Shown here: piece by piece, positions 39,264 through 63,274 of the stretch
How the letters are laid out: each line of letters starts with the position of its first letter
Numbering within the stretch: the first letter of the stretch is position 1
Assembly: GCA_029721435.1 (NCBI GenBank)
Contig: CM056577.1
Span: forward strand, 117,426,219-117,490,218
Direction of reading: 5' to 3'
Source: Gymnothorax reevesii
Taxonomy: Eukaryota > Chordata > Actinopteri > Anguilliformes > Muraenidae
DNA: 64,000 bases
Made by a program: the position numbers and the translations under genes
The notes under the pieces: model-generated
Database searches by the model: none
Told to the model about the DNA's origin: nothing
Seen by the model: only the letters and a program-made list of their open reading frames with translations

Positions 39264-39700
39264 GACTTGTTGTCCAGCCAAGGTTATTTCTTCCCTACTC
39301 CAATTCTGACTGAACCTTCAATTCTTTCTCAAACAGAATTATGCAGAACCAAACACCGCGGATCATGGCATTTTCACTTCCACAAAGTTTTTCCAGGTTG
39401 AGCAGAGCAAGAACAACAAAATGTCAGTCACCAAAAAAAAGAAGAAGAAAAAAAACAGGAATCTAGAGGGAGAATACAAACAAGGAAGGTGCTGGTCAGT
39501 AGCAAATAAATGTGTTCATTTTAAAAGAGCTTTTACTTGCAGCAAAGCACAAATATTTTATGAGCACCCAAAATTACTAAGTGGGCCTTCTACCCATATT
39601 ACTCCAACTGTAGCCTTTGATACAAATCTCTACCCATTTCCTGTGCCACAGTGTTGAAACCGCAGTGCATTGTGGGACACAGGAGCTCGCCTACCTTGGC

Positions 39701-51896
<12,196 letters not shown>

Positions 51897-52181
51897 TTAC
51901 ACAAAACAGGAACGGAAACTTTAATCTTCGATAGTTAGCGAGTTTGACCTGCAGAATTCAAAAAATGCCAAGGTGCGTCAGCGATAAGGGGCGGTTAGCG
52001 ATCCTCGTTAGCTAGTTAGATAGCCAACCCCAAAGATAATCTGACGTTAACCTGGTCGTTTTAATCTCAAGTAAACGAGATACTCAATCCTGATGTACTT
52101 GTTTTCAAAAATCTGTGGAAATCCAACGTTAGCGGGCTTGTTAAATGACCGATTTAGAGACGATCCGTTTAACGCGACTAG

Positions 52182-52214
52182 TCACTTGTACAGTGCTCGA
52201 TAAAATGACGACAT
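52182..52214 (-). other. Ten-codon upstream ORF in the pabpc1 leader
   Basis: This is the only ATG I found between the inferred start site and the main ATG. It opens MSSFYRALYK and stops. If the possible leader intron (52537 to 51949) is spliced, this uORF is removed, so splicing could switch it on or off. No conservation can be judged from one sequence. Confidence 0.4.
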
Positions 52215-52567
52215 AAACGAGCAAATGAACCAAAATGAAATATCAGGTGATTTGGAATGTTAAAGTTGTCTGTGACGTTACCTTTACGTTGGTTAGCAAG
52301 CTAACTCAATCGATTAATTTTCTCGGTCAACCAACGAAGGAATAGCCAGCTAGCTGTAATTGCTAACACACGTTGTCTGGCCAAAAACGTGCTTCCGATG
52401 ATTCAGTAGCTCTGAGGCGCTGTTCCGCAAATCCACGCAGGCCTTTCCTCTTCAACTACGGTCAACTCGATCACGATATACGTCCCACTAAAATGCGTTC
52501 CCCTTTGCTTCACCGTCAAGTCCTCGTCTAGGCTCACCTACTTCACCGATTTTTATACAAAAAAAAG

Positions 52568-52622
52568 GATTTTTTAGGTTTTTGTAGTTTTTAATTTTTT
52601 TTTTGTTTTTTAATTTTTATAT
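52568..52622 (-). promoter_or_regulatory. pabpc1: A-rich autoregulatory tract in the pabpc1 leader
   Basis: The minus strand shows a series of A runs (A5 to A10) broken by single T or C bases, about 70-126 nucleotides after the inferred start site. Mammalian PABPC1 mRNA has an oligo(A)-rich element at a similar place. PABP binds it and represses its own translation. The fish tract is probably the same feedback element; that function is inferred from composition and position. Confidence 0.8.
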
Positions 52623-52680
52623 AATGTGTGCTGAGGCTAGCTCTAGAGCACACTCTCACTCACGCAGCACGAGCAGCCGG

Positions 52681-52693
52681 GGTTGAGGGGAAG
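52681..52693 (-). promoter_or_regulatory. pabpc1: Probable TOP-type transcription start of pabpc1
   Basis: On the minus strand the sequence CTTCCCCTC begins at 52693, 28 bases downstream of the start of the TATA box. A C followed by an unbroken pyrimidine tract is the mark of TOP mRNAs, whose translation follows mTORC1 and LARP1. Mammalian PABPC1 is a known TOP mRNA. The exact start base is inferred. Confidence 0.65.
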
Positions 52694-52713
52694 TACGATG
52701 GAAAATGTAGGTG

Positions 52714-52721
52714 TATATATA
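52714..52721 (-). promoter_or_regulatory. pabpc1: pabpc1 TATA box
   Basis: TATATATA lies at the right distance from the pyrimidine-rich start. Nearby on the minus strand are GGTGACGT (52731-52738, a CRE-like half-site) and a CCAAT box (ATTGG on plus at 52811-52815). Confidence 0.65.
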
Positions 52722-53231
52722 GCCTCGCATACGTCACCGCGAAACAACCATTCCTGTACTTCACTCTGGAGTTGTAGGAGTGGTTCAAAAAACTGAATAT
52801 AATCATTTTGATTGGTTAGTTCACGTAAGATTCATGTATGATCCAATTGCTTTCTAACATGTTGAATTTTTATATCGCTGTAACTAGATAAACGCAGTTC
52901 AGCAAACTGACCCGGAGCAAAAGACGTTTGAACTGCTGGAATAATGATTGGATGTGCCTCTGAATAGCATTCAGTTCAAGTGGATCATGCAGACTCCAAC
53001 AAACGTCAATCTCAATAAACCATGTTTTGCTTCCAGTAATGTGAGTTAACATGAAATATATCTCCATAAACAAACTGAGTTTCAATGTAACTGAAGCACT
53101 ACCAAGTTATTATTCATATGAGATTACTTTTTATGAAGACCAAGTATTTTTTTTATTAAAAGGTGTCTGAAATACTGTCGTATAATGAGTCCAAAGTGTA
53201 ACTCGTGAAAATCTTGTTTTTTAATTCAGGG

Positions 53232-53232
<1 letters not shown>

Positions 53233-53270
<38 letters not shown>
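53233..53270 (+). repeat. (CA)n microsatellite
   Basis: About 19 CA units. Confidence 0.95.
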
Positions 53271-53272
<2 letters not shown>

Positions 53273-53512
53273 CACACACAAAACGAAAACAATAATTGCA
53301 CATAAATCCTTAAAATGGGTACCCAGGAATAGATGAGTTTCTTGCATGCAAAAGGAAAGCATTGGCAAAAACAATATGTGGTCAGCATTTAATGTCTTGG
53401 CTGTATTGTGCGCAGATCTAGTATGTCAGTTGCATTTATTGTATCCCTAAGAATAAACTTTAAAACACATCATTAAGCAGGGACATTGACGTGTTGGCTA
53501 GCAATAAGATGG

Positions 53513-53514
<2 letters not shown>

Positions 53515-53547
<33 letters not shown>

Positions 53548-53548
53548 A
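53515..53548 (+). repeat. (GT)n microsatellite
   Basis: About 16 GT units followed by further GT-rich sequence. Confidence 0.95.
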
Positions 53549-54656
53549 GTGTGTGAGCACGCCCATGCATTCATTTGTGTGTATGTGTGTGTCCGAGCAT
53601 GCACAATATTCTGCCACAATTGGATTTCCGATTGTTATTTTGACATATTTGAAGTATCAGGGCCTTCAATAAATCCTTAATGTCCCACCTCCAAAAACCT
53701 CTGCATTACCTCTTAATCCTCTCAATAATCCATTAGCCCTTCATTCTGTTTTGATTTGCCATGTTACCATAAAGTTGACCAATGTGTGACAAATTAAAAA
53801 GTTAAACGAAGTAATATTCGCAAAAATTTCAGTAGTATTAAAGCAGGATTATTGTACATTGTACATGTACATATAATGCACAAAACATATGATTTACAGA
53901 AAAGAAAGTGAATGACTATTGCCTCGGCTGCTACTTTTGTCAGTGATTTAGTTTATGTGAGTAGAATTTTTCAATAGTCCTATAAACGCCACTTGCCTCC
54001 CTGCCTTTATTTTGTTCTCTCTGTGCTGAACCCAGCACTTCCCCAGTGTGAGCTAGGTTTCCCTGTATTGGACGGAAGGGAACTTTATTGGTTTGTAAGA
54101 ATGGTCAGTTCTAACTAACTTGGGCCTGGCTGGTTGACGTACAGAGAGCCATCGATGGAGAGGGTGTGAAGAGGAGGTGAACGTTTATTTGAATGGTAAT
54201 CATGTCCTGAGGTCATTCTCACCGAGAAAACACGCTTTTCCTGGAGGTTGACTGTCTTGTAGGGTTTCACTCATATTCACATAAAGCCACCATTGCTTAA
54301 CAACTTGGCTGCATCGTAAACAGATTATTTAGTATTGCTATTATAGGATGCAGGATGAAGAGATTGTCAATGATACATGGTTAAAAATATATAATAAATA
54401 TTCTAAATTGAATTCACAAGTTAGAGCATCACGTTTTGTTATTGTTTGCAATATAGTTGAGGGTGAATGGACTTTTCAAATCAAATCACTCCTAGAATTT
54501 ATTTGCATTTTACATAATATTTGCTAAGGTTTTGGAATAAGGGTTGTATTATCCTTTCATATTCTCCCTTTGCTGTCTTTCCTTTGTTATAAGTGGCAGT
54601 TCCATAATAGAGGACTCTGCTGATCTGCAATGCTGTGTTTGCTCCCTTCCTGATTT

Positions 54657-54870
54657 ACAACCCCAATTCCAAAAAAGCTGGGATTCTGTGTGAAATGTGA
54701 ATAAAAACAGAATGCAATGATTTGCAAATCTCATAAACTGACATTTTATTCACAATAGATCATGGACAATATCAGATGTTGAAAGTGAGACATTTTACCA
54801 TTTCATGAAAAATATTTGCTCATTTTGAATTTGATGGCAACAACAAGTTTCAAAAAAATATATTTACCTG
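54657..54870. mobile_element. Solo end of a Tc1/mariner-like element
   Basis: ACAACCCCAATTCCAAAAAA opens an end like that of the 12010-13626 element, continuing ACAGAATGCAATGATTTGCA. The body of the element is missing. Confidence 0.7.
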
Positions 54871-55044
54871 CCTTCGGGTAGCCATCGCCATCTTGTGAAA
54901 TAGGCCTATTGTTGAAGAGAACTTTTAAATGGGTCACAGGTCGTCCCAGTGGAGAGCAAACCAAAACACTGCCTATGTGCCCTGAAAACTGCAAACAACT
55001 GATTACACCCCACTAAAAATCTAATATTGGTTATAAACTGAGTA

Positions 55045-56538
55045 CAAATGAAAATGCACCACTCACAAAATCAGGAATAGCTCCACGGATTGATATGTGA
55101 AGTATACACGTATGATGCATTTGAGATAATGAATGATTTAAGAAGACATGTAAACATCATTCAATTTCATTCACGATAATGTTAATGCGCGAGAGAGGTT
55201 TAACTGGTGTAGGGGTCAAACAGGAAAGTCAATAACGGGTGTGACCGCCATTTGCATAGACACATGCGGTGCATCGTCGTCGCATGGAGTTGATCAGTCT
55301 CTGGATTGTGTTCTGAGGGATAGCATTCCACTCCTGAACAAGGGCAACCTCAAGTTCTCGGATGTTGTCCATCTGGCGTCGACGTGAAAGACGTCGTCCA
55401 ATTTCATACCATAAGTGCTCGATAGGGGAGAGGTCGGGTGACAGAGCTGGCCACTGAATCACGGGGATGTTCTGCTGTGCAAGGTACTGCATGGACACCC
55501 TTGCAGTGTGTGCCCTAGCGTTGTCCTGTTGGAACGTGTGGACATCGTGGTGTTGGTTGAAGAATGGCACAAAATGGTTCTGCAGCACCTGGTCCCGGTA
55601 GTAGACGCCGTTCACCCTTCCTCTGCAGATATGGAGAGGGGTTCTGTGACGGTAGCTTATTTCACCCCACACCATAACGCTGCCACCACCCCAACGGTCC
55701 GTTTGAACGACACAATCGGCGTTATAACGTTCACCACGTTTCCGCTAAACACGTATACGGCCATCTGCGTTCCTTAAGTGAAATTGTGACTCGTCAGAAA
55801 AGATGACACCGTGCCATTGTTGCAGTCGCCAATTCTGGTGCCTGTTTGCCCACTGTAGACGCTGGTTTCGGTGACAATCCGTCAATATGGGGCCGAAATA
55901 AGGACATCGTGCACGCAGGCCTGCAGCTCACAGACGGTTCCGTACGGTGTTGAGGTGAATGAATCCACGTAGTCCTTGGACTTGAGCAGCCGTTCTTGTC
56001 GCTGGTAGTGTTCGGTCTCGGACATGATCCCGTACGATCTGACGGTCCTGACGTGCCGTTGTCATACGTTGTTGACCCGGTCGAGGACGGTCCCGAGTGC
56101 TCCCCGTTTGCAGAAACCTTTGATGGAGTCTTGCAATCGTTGTGTGTGCGCAGTGTAGTCGTCTGGCAATTTCCCTGGTGCTGGCGCCAATTTGAAGCAT
56201 GCCTATGGCACGTTCCCGTTCAGGAGCTGAAAGTCGCGGCATAGTGTCGACGTTTCACAAGTGTCAGTGAAGAAGTGAAATTTTATTCGGATTTACATGC
56301 TTTTAAAGGCAATGTGTGCAGAAATTCAGAGTGAAATTAATTTTTCCCGTGGTGTGTGTGCAAGATGTTGCGTTTTTTGCAAAAAATTGCCTAGCATAAC
56401 AGTTTACTTGAAATTCTCGCATTTCTTGCACCTGGCATGTCGGGTGACGTCACTGTAGTGTTGCTGTTGTATAAAAATTATATTGAAGTTCATTTGAACT
56501 TAAATATTGACTTTTTTCAAGTGGTGCGTTTTCATTTG
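55045..56538 (-). mobile_element. Nearly intact Tc1-like transposon
   Basis: The ends CAAATGAAAATGCACCAC and GTGGTGCGTTTTCATTTG are inverted repeats with one mismatch, flanked by TA on both sides. The length, 1494 bases, and a single internal reading frame fit Tc1. The frame is broken only by two stop codons, so this is the youngest-looking transposon in the window. Confidence 0.9.
55229..56242 (-). pseudogene. Tc1-like DD34E transposase with two nonsense codons
   Basis: The frame from MPRLSAPERERAIGML to the stop spans 337 codons without a frameshift. The N-terminus has paired helix-turn-helix segments (STREIARRLHCAHTTIARLH). Catalytic residues are the Asp of SDESQF, the Asp of QQDNARAH and the Glu of SPDLSPIEHLW, with 34 residues between the last two. 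In-frame stops lie at 55928-55930 (TGA, where CGA would fit) and 55745-55747 (TAG, where TGG would fit). Both look like single transitions. This copy cannot make full-length enzyme. Confidence 0.9.
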
Positions 56539-57984
56539 TACTCAGTACATATTTCGAATACATATAATACATATTGTGGTGCTACCATAATCTAAACTGC
56601 AGACACAAAACAAGCATGCATAACTATGTGAACTATATGCAAAACTATAGTCTGTTACAGACATTATGCCGTTTACTCACGAATTTCTAGAACTGCATTT
56701 ACAGTGCCTTTTTCTCACATAATTTTGGAACATTGTTTCCTGTTTGTTTTTCATTTGCATAATAAAACCAGTTTCATCTGTGCATCTGAATCCAGTCAAA
56801 CATTTTCCATTTTTCAGTGCACTTTGCCCAGTGCACAGAAAATGTCATTTCATCAAGATTTATGGGAAATATGATGACCAATCAAATGTCCAAGTAGACC
56901 AATGCGATTAGGTTGCTGACCTTTCTCAGCGACTTCACTGAAAATGCAGTCAAAGAAAAAACACAAAAATGAGAGAGAAAAAAAGAAAGTAGAGAGGAAG
57001 GTGAGCCGAGGGTAAAACTGCCTGAAGCACATGGCTGTTGTCGTCTCCATGTGTGATGTGCAGCAGGAGAGCTCCTGAGGAATAACTGACGGCATAACCA
57101 TAACATTAGGGAGGGATCTGAAAATGCCAAATTTTGGTTTGTCATCAAAAACTTCTTTGTGTTAAAAATGTTATCTAAATTTTGTGGGAACTGTGGGATG
57201 TTGGATTACACCGGAACTGAGCTAAGCATTTACGTCTGATTTGTGCAGCTGTTAATTGTGCGGCTAGCAGCAGACCGTAGCTGGCTCGCTGGCTTGGCTA
57301 GCTTGAGAGCTATCTAGTGAGCTGATGAGGTAACTGTATAATGATTGTAACATTTGCTAAAATTATTACATATTATCATATAATTCAGTTTTTTTATAAA
57401 TAAATTGTGCAAAGTTTTATCAATTTTACAATAGTTTAGCTTCATAATAAATGTTCAAAATATAAATCAGAGTTGTAAACTTGTGTTCAAAAATAAAATC
57501 AAAAGTAATTGGCCGTAAAATTGAAAAACAAGTTTATGAATATAGCTTCTATCAATGAAAATTAGAGGCACCTCACTTAGCAACATTAAAAAAAATCAAA
57601 GAAATGCTCATGAGGATAATGTATAAACGGAAAAGGCATGCACTCAAATTTTCACAAAATCTTTTCACAGTGTGTATTAATTTTTTTACTTTACTTTAAC
57701 TTATGGAAAGGCTCTCAAAACTTGAGCATGTTACACCTTCAGTTTTTTTTTTTTTTGCTCGAGCACAGGTCTGTAGCGCTTGTTGGGCATTATTAAGCAT
57801 ACAGGGTGGTTTAATATGAGACATAATTTAACAATAAATATTAAAAAATATTTTTGTAGATCTTTTGTTGAAACCAAGTGCATATGCATGCAAAAATTGC
57901 ATTTATTATGGGGACTTCTAATGTACCATAATGCTACCCCACCAAGACCCCATGCCCTCCATTTGCCACCCCATGTAAAATTTT
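56539..57984. other. No gene recognised
   Basis: AT-rich sequence without coding exons or a complete repeat. Confidence 0.45.
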
Positions 57985-58690
57985 GTGAATCCACCATTGT
58001 CCCTGTAAAAGTTGTCTCTTGAAGGCAACATATGTTGCTCTAAACTCAGTGTGCTGTTCAGCTTTAATGGTGCCTTTGCAGAGGTACAAGTTACCATGGC
58101 CAAGGGCACTAACACAGCCCCAAACCACCACAGAATATGGCTCTCAGACTTCCTGCTGGTTACATTCTGGATGGTCATTCTCTTCTTGGATTTGAAGCAC
58201 ATTGTGCCCATTTCCTCCAAAAAAAAAGACATGAAATATTGAATGGTCTGACCACAATACAGTTTACTTGCATTTGTGGATGTAACAACGTATAGTAGTC
58301 CGAGACAAAATTTTGTCAAAGTAATCATGAGCCAATGGGGTTAAATCGCCTGTAGATAAATATGGCTTTCGATGCAGTACCATCATAAACTTGGCTAATT
58401 CATCTTAGGCTTGCACTCTGGCCCATTAAACACAGATATTCCTCCAGATTCCTTAAATCTCTTGCAATATGCAATTAGCAGGTAAAGTATCCAAATCGCT
58501 TCTTATCCCTCTTTGAGGAACATTGTTTTTAAACCTTTAAATTAATTTCTCAGACAATTTTTGGGAAAATTGGCTATTATTGGCTCGTCTTTGCTCCCAA
58601 AGGACTAAGCCTTTCCTGAGGATAACAATCACCAGCTGACATCAGCTGTTTCAAATGGCATCATTTAATTTTTTCCTCCTCACTCGTCCT
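57985..58690 (-). mobile_element. Truncated Tc1/mariner-like element
   Basis: Internal transposase-region blocks of the 12010-13626 family occur on the minus strand: GGCAACATATGTTGCTC, then AATGGTGCCTTTGCAGAGGT and the far block TCCTGAGGATAACAATCACC. Minus-strand frames contain [13 protein letters not shown] remnants. Terminal repeats are not evident. Confidence 0.65.
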
Positions 58691-59554
58691 AATTCGCCCC
58701 CATCCAAATGCATGAATGGATCTATATTAACAAATAAAATGAGGCTGATTAAATATTTTGTCTTTATATTGTCTGCAACGAAATGCTGAGGTAAATTTAG
58801 AAATCATAGCTTTCAGTTTTTAGGTGCTTTTTCCACACTGTCAACTTTTTTCAGAGTTTGGTTTGTATTAAAAACGACAATTTAATTTATGATTATAGCA
58901 ATTTGTCAAATAATGTTTGTGCCCCAAAACTTGAAGGCCATATATAAAAAAGGTTGAAATTCCTCTGCAGTTCATGCAATACTTTTTAAAAAACCTATAA
59001 CCCTGTTGAAAATTTCAGCTTTGAGGAGCTGGGGTTCCAGGATGATTTACAATAGTTGAAGTTGTGCGGAGAACAGCGGTTATAGTTGGGTTGCTTGTGG
59101 TCAAAGGAAGGTAAAACTGATTAAAGGTGTTTTAACTGGCAGTAAGCTGTGGTCAGTCTTGTGGATCTGAAGCTAAGTATACACGCTGACCAACTGTTTG
59201 ACTAGTCTTAAACATCCAAAGCACAACATAAACCAGTGTGGTTTATGATGGTTTTAGCTGGAATCCTCCACTGGAAATTAAAACTGAAAGTCTACATTTT
59301 AGGCAAATCTTGACTGTTTAATTCCAAACTCATGGCAGCTGCTAATAGAGTCAAAATGATGAAAATTGTGCCACTGCCAAAATACCAACAGCCGGAGGTG
59401 AACACAAAAAAAAATAATAATTCGGTGAGGCACAGAACAGCCCTTAAAAATAATGATTGATCTTCACTTGTTTTCAATAATTTATTGAAAAGTAAAAATG
59501 CTGTTGGTGGATGACAGCAGGGTATATTGCTGAAATGACAGCATTTTTTCCCAC
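58691..59554. other. No gene recognised
   Basis: AT-rich; nothing supported. Confidence 0.4.
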
Positions 59555-60044
59555 AGGCAAAATTCAGGAAGCTGGAATATAAAATTCTTCACAGATTGGA
59601 TATTAGATCATTTGTCCAAAACAAAATGGATTGTAAACCATCACCTCTATTTAAAATGTCGTAGAGAAATGGGGAAATTGCTTTAATCTTTTTCAGCAAT
59701 GTAAATGTATATCTTGTTTTTGGACCTGTGTAGCTATGGAACTCTGGTATTTTCTAAATAAAATTGAAAAAGATCCTGGGCTTTTTTTTTTTGGGTTTAC
59801 CTTGTAAAGCTTTGTCATTTTCACCTTCAAAGTTTAAATATATGGATCAATTACTGCTTTCAGCAAGAAAATGCATACTGTTAAAATTGAATCAAGAAAG
59901 CCCCCCTACACTTACTATGCAGTCAAAGAAATTTATGATGTTCTGCCACATGAGAGAATCAGCTCTGTGCTTAATGATCAGTCATTTTTAAGCACATGGA
60001 AACCATTCATCGATTATCTTCCTGTTGAAAATGATAACTTGTAG
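59555..60044 (+). mobile_element. 3' end of an L1-like LINE
   Basis: The last part of a plus-strand frame reads QSFLSTWKPFIDYLPVENDN and stops at 60042-60044. This resembles the C-terminus of L1-clade ORF2 proteins (FxxTWxPFxxYL). Upstream the frame is broken by stops. The poly(A) runs further on (60421, 60651) are not clearly its tail. Confidence 0.5.
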
Positions 60045-60418
60045 TCAAAAGGATTTTTTAATAACCTGGAAACCCTCAGGAAGCAACATGGATGTTGTAT
60101 AATAAATTCAGACTGAGGGCAAACCAGGGGTGATCTTCACAATGGTAGATGGACCTGAATAACATGACTAGGTGGAAGATGTGGGATGTAATTTTCTTTT
60201 TTTAAGTCAAGATGGGTGGTCTGTGTCTAATTGTTGTGTATTTGTTTCATACTATTTGAAAAGCAAAAAAAATTTTTTTTTTTTTTTTTAAATTAAATGA
60301 CAAAATTCATTTATAATTTTGAGCAAAAGGAAAGTGTATCGGGCCCAGAAAAGCAGCAGAGCTACTTTCGGCTCTTGGAATGTTCACAGCAAATTTTGGT
60401 CATATGGTGCACCAGGGG

Positions 60419-60420
<2 letters not shown>

Positions 60421-60455
<35 letters not shown>
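60421..60455 (+). repeat. Poly(A) run
   Basis: About 35 A bases after GGGGGC. Confidence 0.95.
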
Positions 60456-60456
<1 letters not shown>

Positions 60457-60643
60457 CAAAAAATGTGATATGATTCCAGTCAAAACCATTTGAGTTGTAG
60501 CATTTAGAAATGTTCAATTTGACAAAAGGTGTGGCAGAACAGGAAATGTTACCAATCCTCTACAATCAATAACTTCTTTCTCCATGCACCAGAAACGTTG
60601 AAAGCAGATTTAACATGATTCCCATTAAAGGTGTTTTTGTTAA

Positions 60644-60650
<7 letters not shown>

Positions 60651-60688
<38 letters not shown>
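60651..60688 (+). repeat. Poly(A) run
   Basis: About 38 A bases followed by a short CA run. Confidence 0.95.
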
Positions 60689-60690
<2 letters not shown>

Positions 60691-60784
60691 ACCACACACA
60701 CAACAAAGCTCCTTTGTCCAGTTTCATTGGAACAATATCCTAAGCCTAATTCAGGGTTTGCATCCGAATAGTCAAAATTACATC

Positions 60785-61264
60785 CTATCCATTAATTCCT
60801 AACCGCTTTTCTTTCACCTTTGTGGAAAATGTCGTAGGAATTTCCCAATCTTTGTGTTCTCTGGTAAATGACAAACATCCTGCACGGTGTTGGGCTGTAA
60901 GCACAACCCCCACCTGTGGACATTGAGCCCTCATACCATCCTCATGGAATCGGTTTCTGACCGTTTGAGCAGACACATGCACATTTATGGCCTACTGGAG
61001 GTCATTTTGCAGGGCTCTGGCAGTGCTCCTCCTGTTCCTCCTTGCACAAAGGCGGAGGCAGCGGTCCTGCTGTTGGGTTGTTGCCCTCCTCCGGCTTCCT
61101 CCACGTCTCCTGATGTACTGGCCTGTCTCCTGGTAGCGCCTCCATGCACTGGACTCTATGCTGACAGACACAGCAAACCTTCTTGCCACACCTCACACTG
61201 ATATGCCATCCTGGATGAGCTGTGCTACCTGAGCCGCTTGTGTGGGTTGTAGAGTCAGTCTCAT
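60785..61264 (-). pseudogene. Tc1-like transposase N-terminal fragment
   Basis: Helix-turn-helix DNA-binding segments and an Arg-rich linker are readable, but at least one frameshift (near 61190) separates the start from the rest. No catalytic domain remains. Confidence 0.75.
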
Positions 61265-61561
61265 GCTACCACTAGAGTGAAGGCACTGTCAGCATTCAAA
61301 AGTGACCAAAATATCAGACAGAAAGCATAGGAACTGAGAAGTGGTCTGTGGTCACCACCTGCAGAACCACTCCTTTATTGGGGTTGTCTTGCTAATTGGC
61401 AATAATTTCCACCTGTTGTCTATTCCATTCGCACAACAGCATGTGAAATTGATTGTCAATTAGTGTTGCTTCCTAAGTGGAAAGTTTGATTTCACAGAAG
61501 TGTGATTGACTTGGAGTTATATTGTGTTGTTTAAGTGTTCTCTTTATTCTTTTGAGCAGTG
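60785..61561 (-). mobile_element. 5' half of a Tc1-like element
   Basis: The right edge AGTGTTCTCTTTATTCTTTT then GAGCAGTG matches (inverted) the Tc1 end at 62752-62780. Minus-strand frames give the transposase N-terminus: an ATG at 61262-61264 ([12 protein letters not shown]), then [16 protein letters not shown] in another frame, then SAQTVRNRFHEDGMRA. The catalytic half is missing. Confidence 0.8.
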
Positions 61562-62751
61562 CATAATGAGTCAAAACTGTTTAGGGCTATATTGGTGATA
61601 GGTCCTGGGAAATACATTCTGACTAAACAAAAAATCTAAACCCTCCGTGGGCGATGGCCGGACAGCAGCACCCCTGCTGGCAGGAAGGTCCATTACAAAA
61701 CCCAAAAAGGGTATTTAAGTGTCTTTTCATTCATCAAAACACAAAGAAGAAAGGCACGAATAACATCCGGTTTATTGCAGTGATGATATGCTAATTGTAA
61801 CTGTTTTTATATGATTGTATTTTTAATAGTTCAAGTGGCGAATTGGTGGGATACCTCAGGGAAAAAGGCCTAATTTTTGCGGAGGAAAGTTTTGTACATT
61901 ATGCATTGGACTGCATTAAAGAAGGTCTGTGGTTATGAGGTGGTAAAGCCGCAGAATTTATTTTTTGAATGTTATGCTCGTGTATGTCGCCATGAACTGA
62001 AAGCTCTACACTAGCACCTGAATCCTTCGATCGTCCCTCAACCAGATTAAGCTTTAAAATAGTTCGTAAATGAACAATATTTCTCTTTACAATGATTTCT
62101 AGAAAGCAGACGTTACGGGACTCCCGTGTTCTCGCATTTGCGCACACGTTCGAAATCAAAGTCCAAAGCCAAAATGGATGGTTCGGTAATTATCTGAAGC
62201 ATTTTGTGTTGCGTTCAATGATTACCGAGTATTATTACTGCAAAGCTGACGCTATTTTCCTTTTTGCGCCCAGGAAGCACTTTAGTCTGTACCCTCTGAG
62301 TTTCCTCATATCCTGTTTTCCGCAGCAGAGAGCAATAGGAGACAAGGCAGAACGTCGGGAAAACGCAGAGCTTGAATTTGACGGACTGTTTGGAATTAGA
62401 GTCCTGTTTTCATGTTTGAATTATACATTTGTGCACGGATGCATGGCAGTAAAGGCGAAACGAGGTCTTATGAAGCTTTGAATCTCTTTTTAATCATTGT
62501 ATTGTAAATTGTTTCAACACTCGAAGCATCATGTATAACGCTCGTAGGCGTCATCTGCTGGTAAAATAAATTTTCTGCAGTCAAATAATTGTGCAGTCAA
62601 ACGGGATTGTCGGCCCCGTCCAGAAGAATTTGGATCATATGCAAAATGTAAATGAAAACGGCAAGCAGTAATTTGCAAACCTCATTTAATTTATATTCCT
62701 TGAAAAAGATACAACAGCAAATTAAATCATGTTTATTTATTTTTTTAAATA
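61562..62751. other. No gene recognised
   Basis: A plus-strand frame of 129 codons (62092-62481) has no known motif. A fossil Tc1/mariner-like end may lie at 62604-62720 (AAAATGTAAATGAAAACGGC and following). Confidence 0.4.
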
Positions 62752-62780
62752 CACTGCTCAAAAAAATAAAGGGAACACTT
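62752..62780 (+). repeat. Solo terminal repeat of a Tc1-like element
   Basis: CACTGCTCAAAAAAATAAAG then GGAACACTT, preceded by TA, is a very common fish Tc1 end. No partner end follows within the window. Confidence 0.7.
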
Positions 62781-63150
62781 GTCAATTCACACATGCATAA
62801 GCAGCTCACACACATAAGCAGTAGGATTTTGTAGCTTTGATTAGAATTAGGGACGAACATTGCAAATTAGCCCTGGCTATAAATGTTGTAGTGTGTCACA
62901 TGTTTAATGTACACACCTGTCCCTATCAAATAAACGAGAAATAAATAAATAAATATTAGTACTCTCGGTATTGCGTGGGTTGATAAAAAAAAAAAACGTG
63001 GCATTCGGCAGTTTAATAGGCTATAAAAGCTTGTGGCTCTAGCTGTTTGCATGAGAATCAACAAGTATGCCATTTTGAATAACGTTGATTTAAATTCAGC
63101 AAATTCGCATCCAGACATAGCCTAAGGGTCATTTCACGCCAAACTGAACA

Positions 63151-63266
63151 GGGCTCCCGGCCTTACCCCTTCTGGTTTCCATGAAATCTATGTTAAGAAT
63201 AGCCCTTAGGGCTCCCGGCCTTACCCCTTCTGGTTTCCATGAAATCTATGTTAAGAATAGCCCTTA
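63151..63266. repeat. Exact 58-bp tandem duplication
   Basis: Two identical units at 63151-63208 and 63209-63266, starting GGGCTCCCGGCCTTACCCCT. The lack of any mismatch indicates a recent event. Confidence 0.97.
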
Positions 63267-63274
63267 GGACCAAT

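Larger units (their letters stand above)
52830..54656. other. Upstream flank of pabpc1; microsatellites only
   Basis: No gene is recognised. A (CA)n run lies at 53233-53270 and a (GT)n run at 53515-53548. Short frames have no known motifs. Confidence 0.5.

Noticed and set aside
60421..60688. Poly(A) tails of processed retrogenes
   Set aside because: No coding remnant directly precedes either run, and no flanking target duplication was seen.
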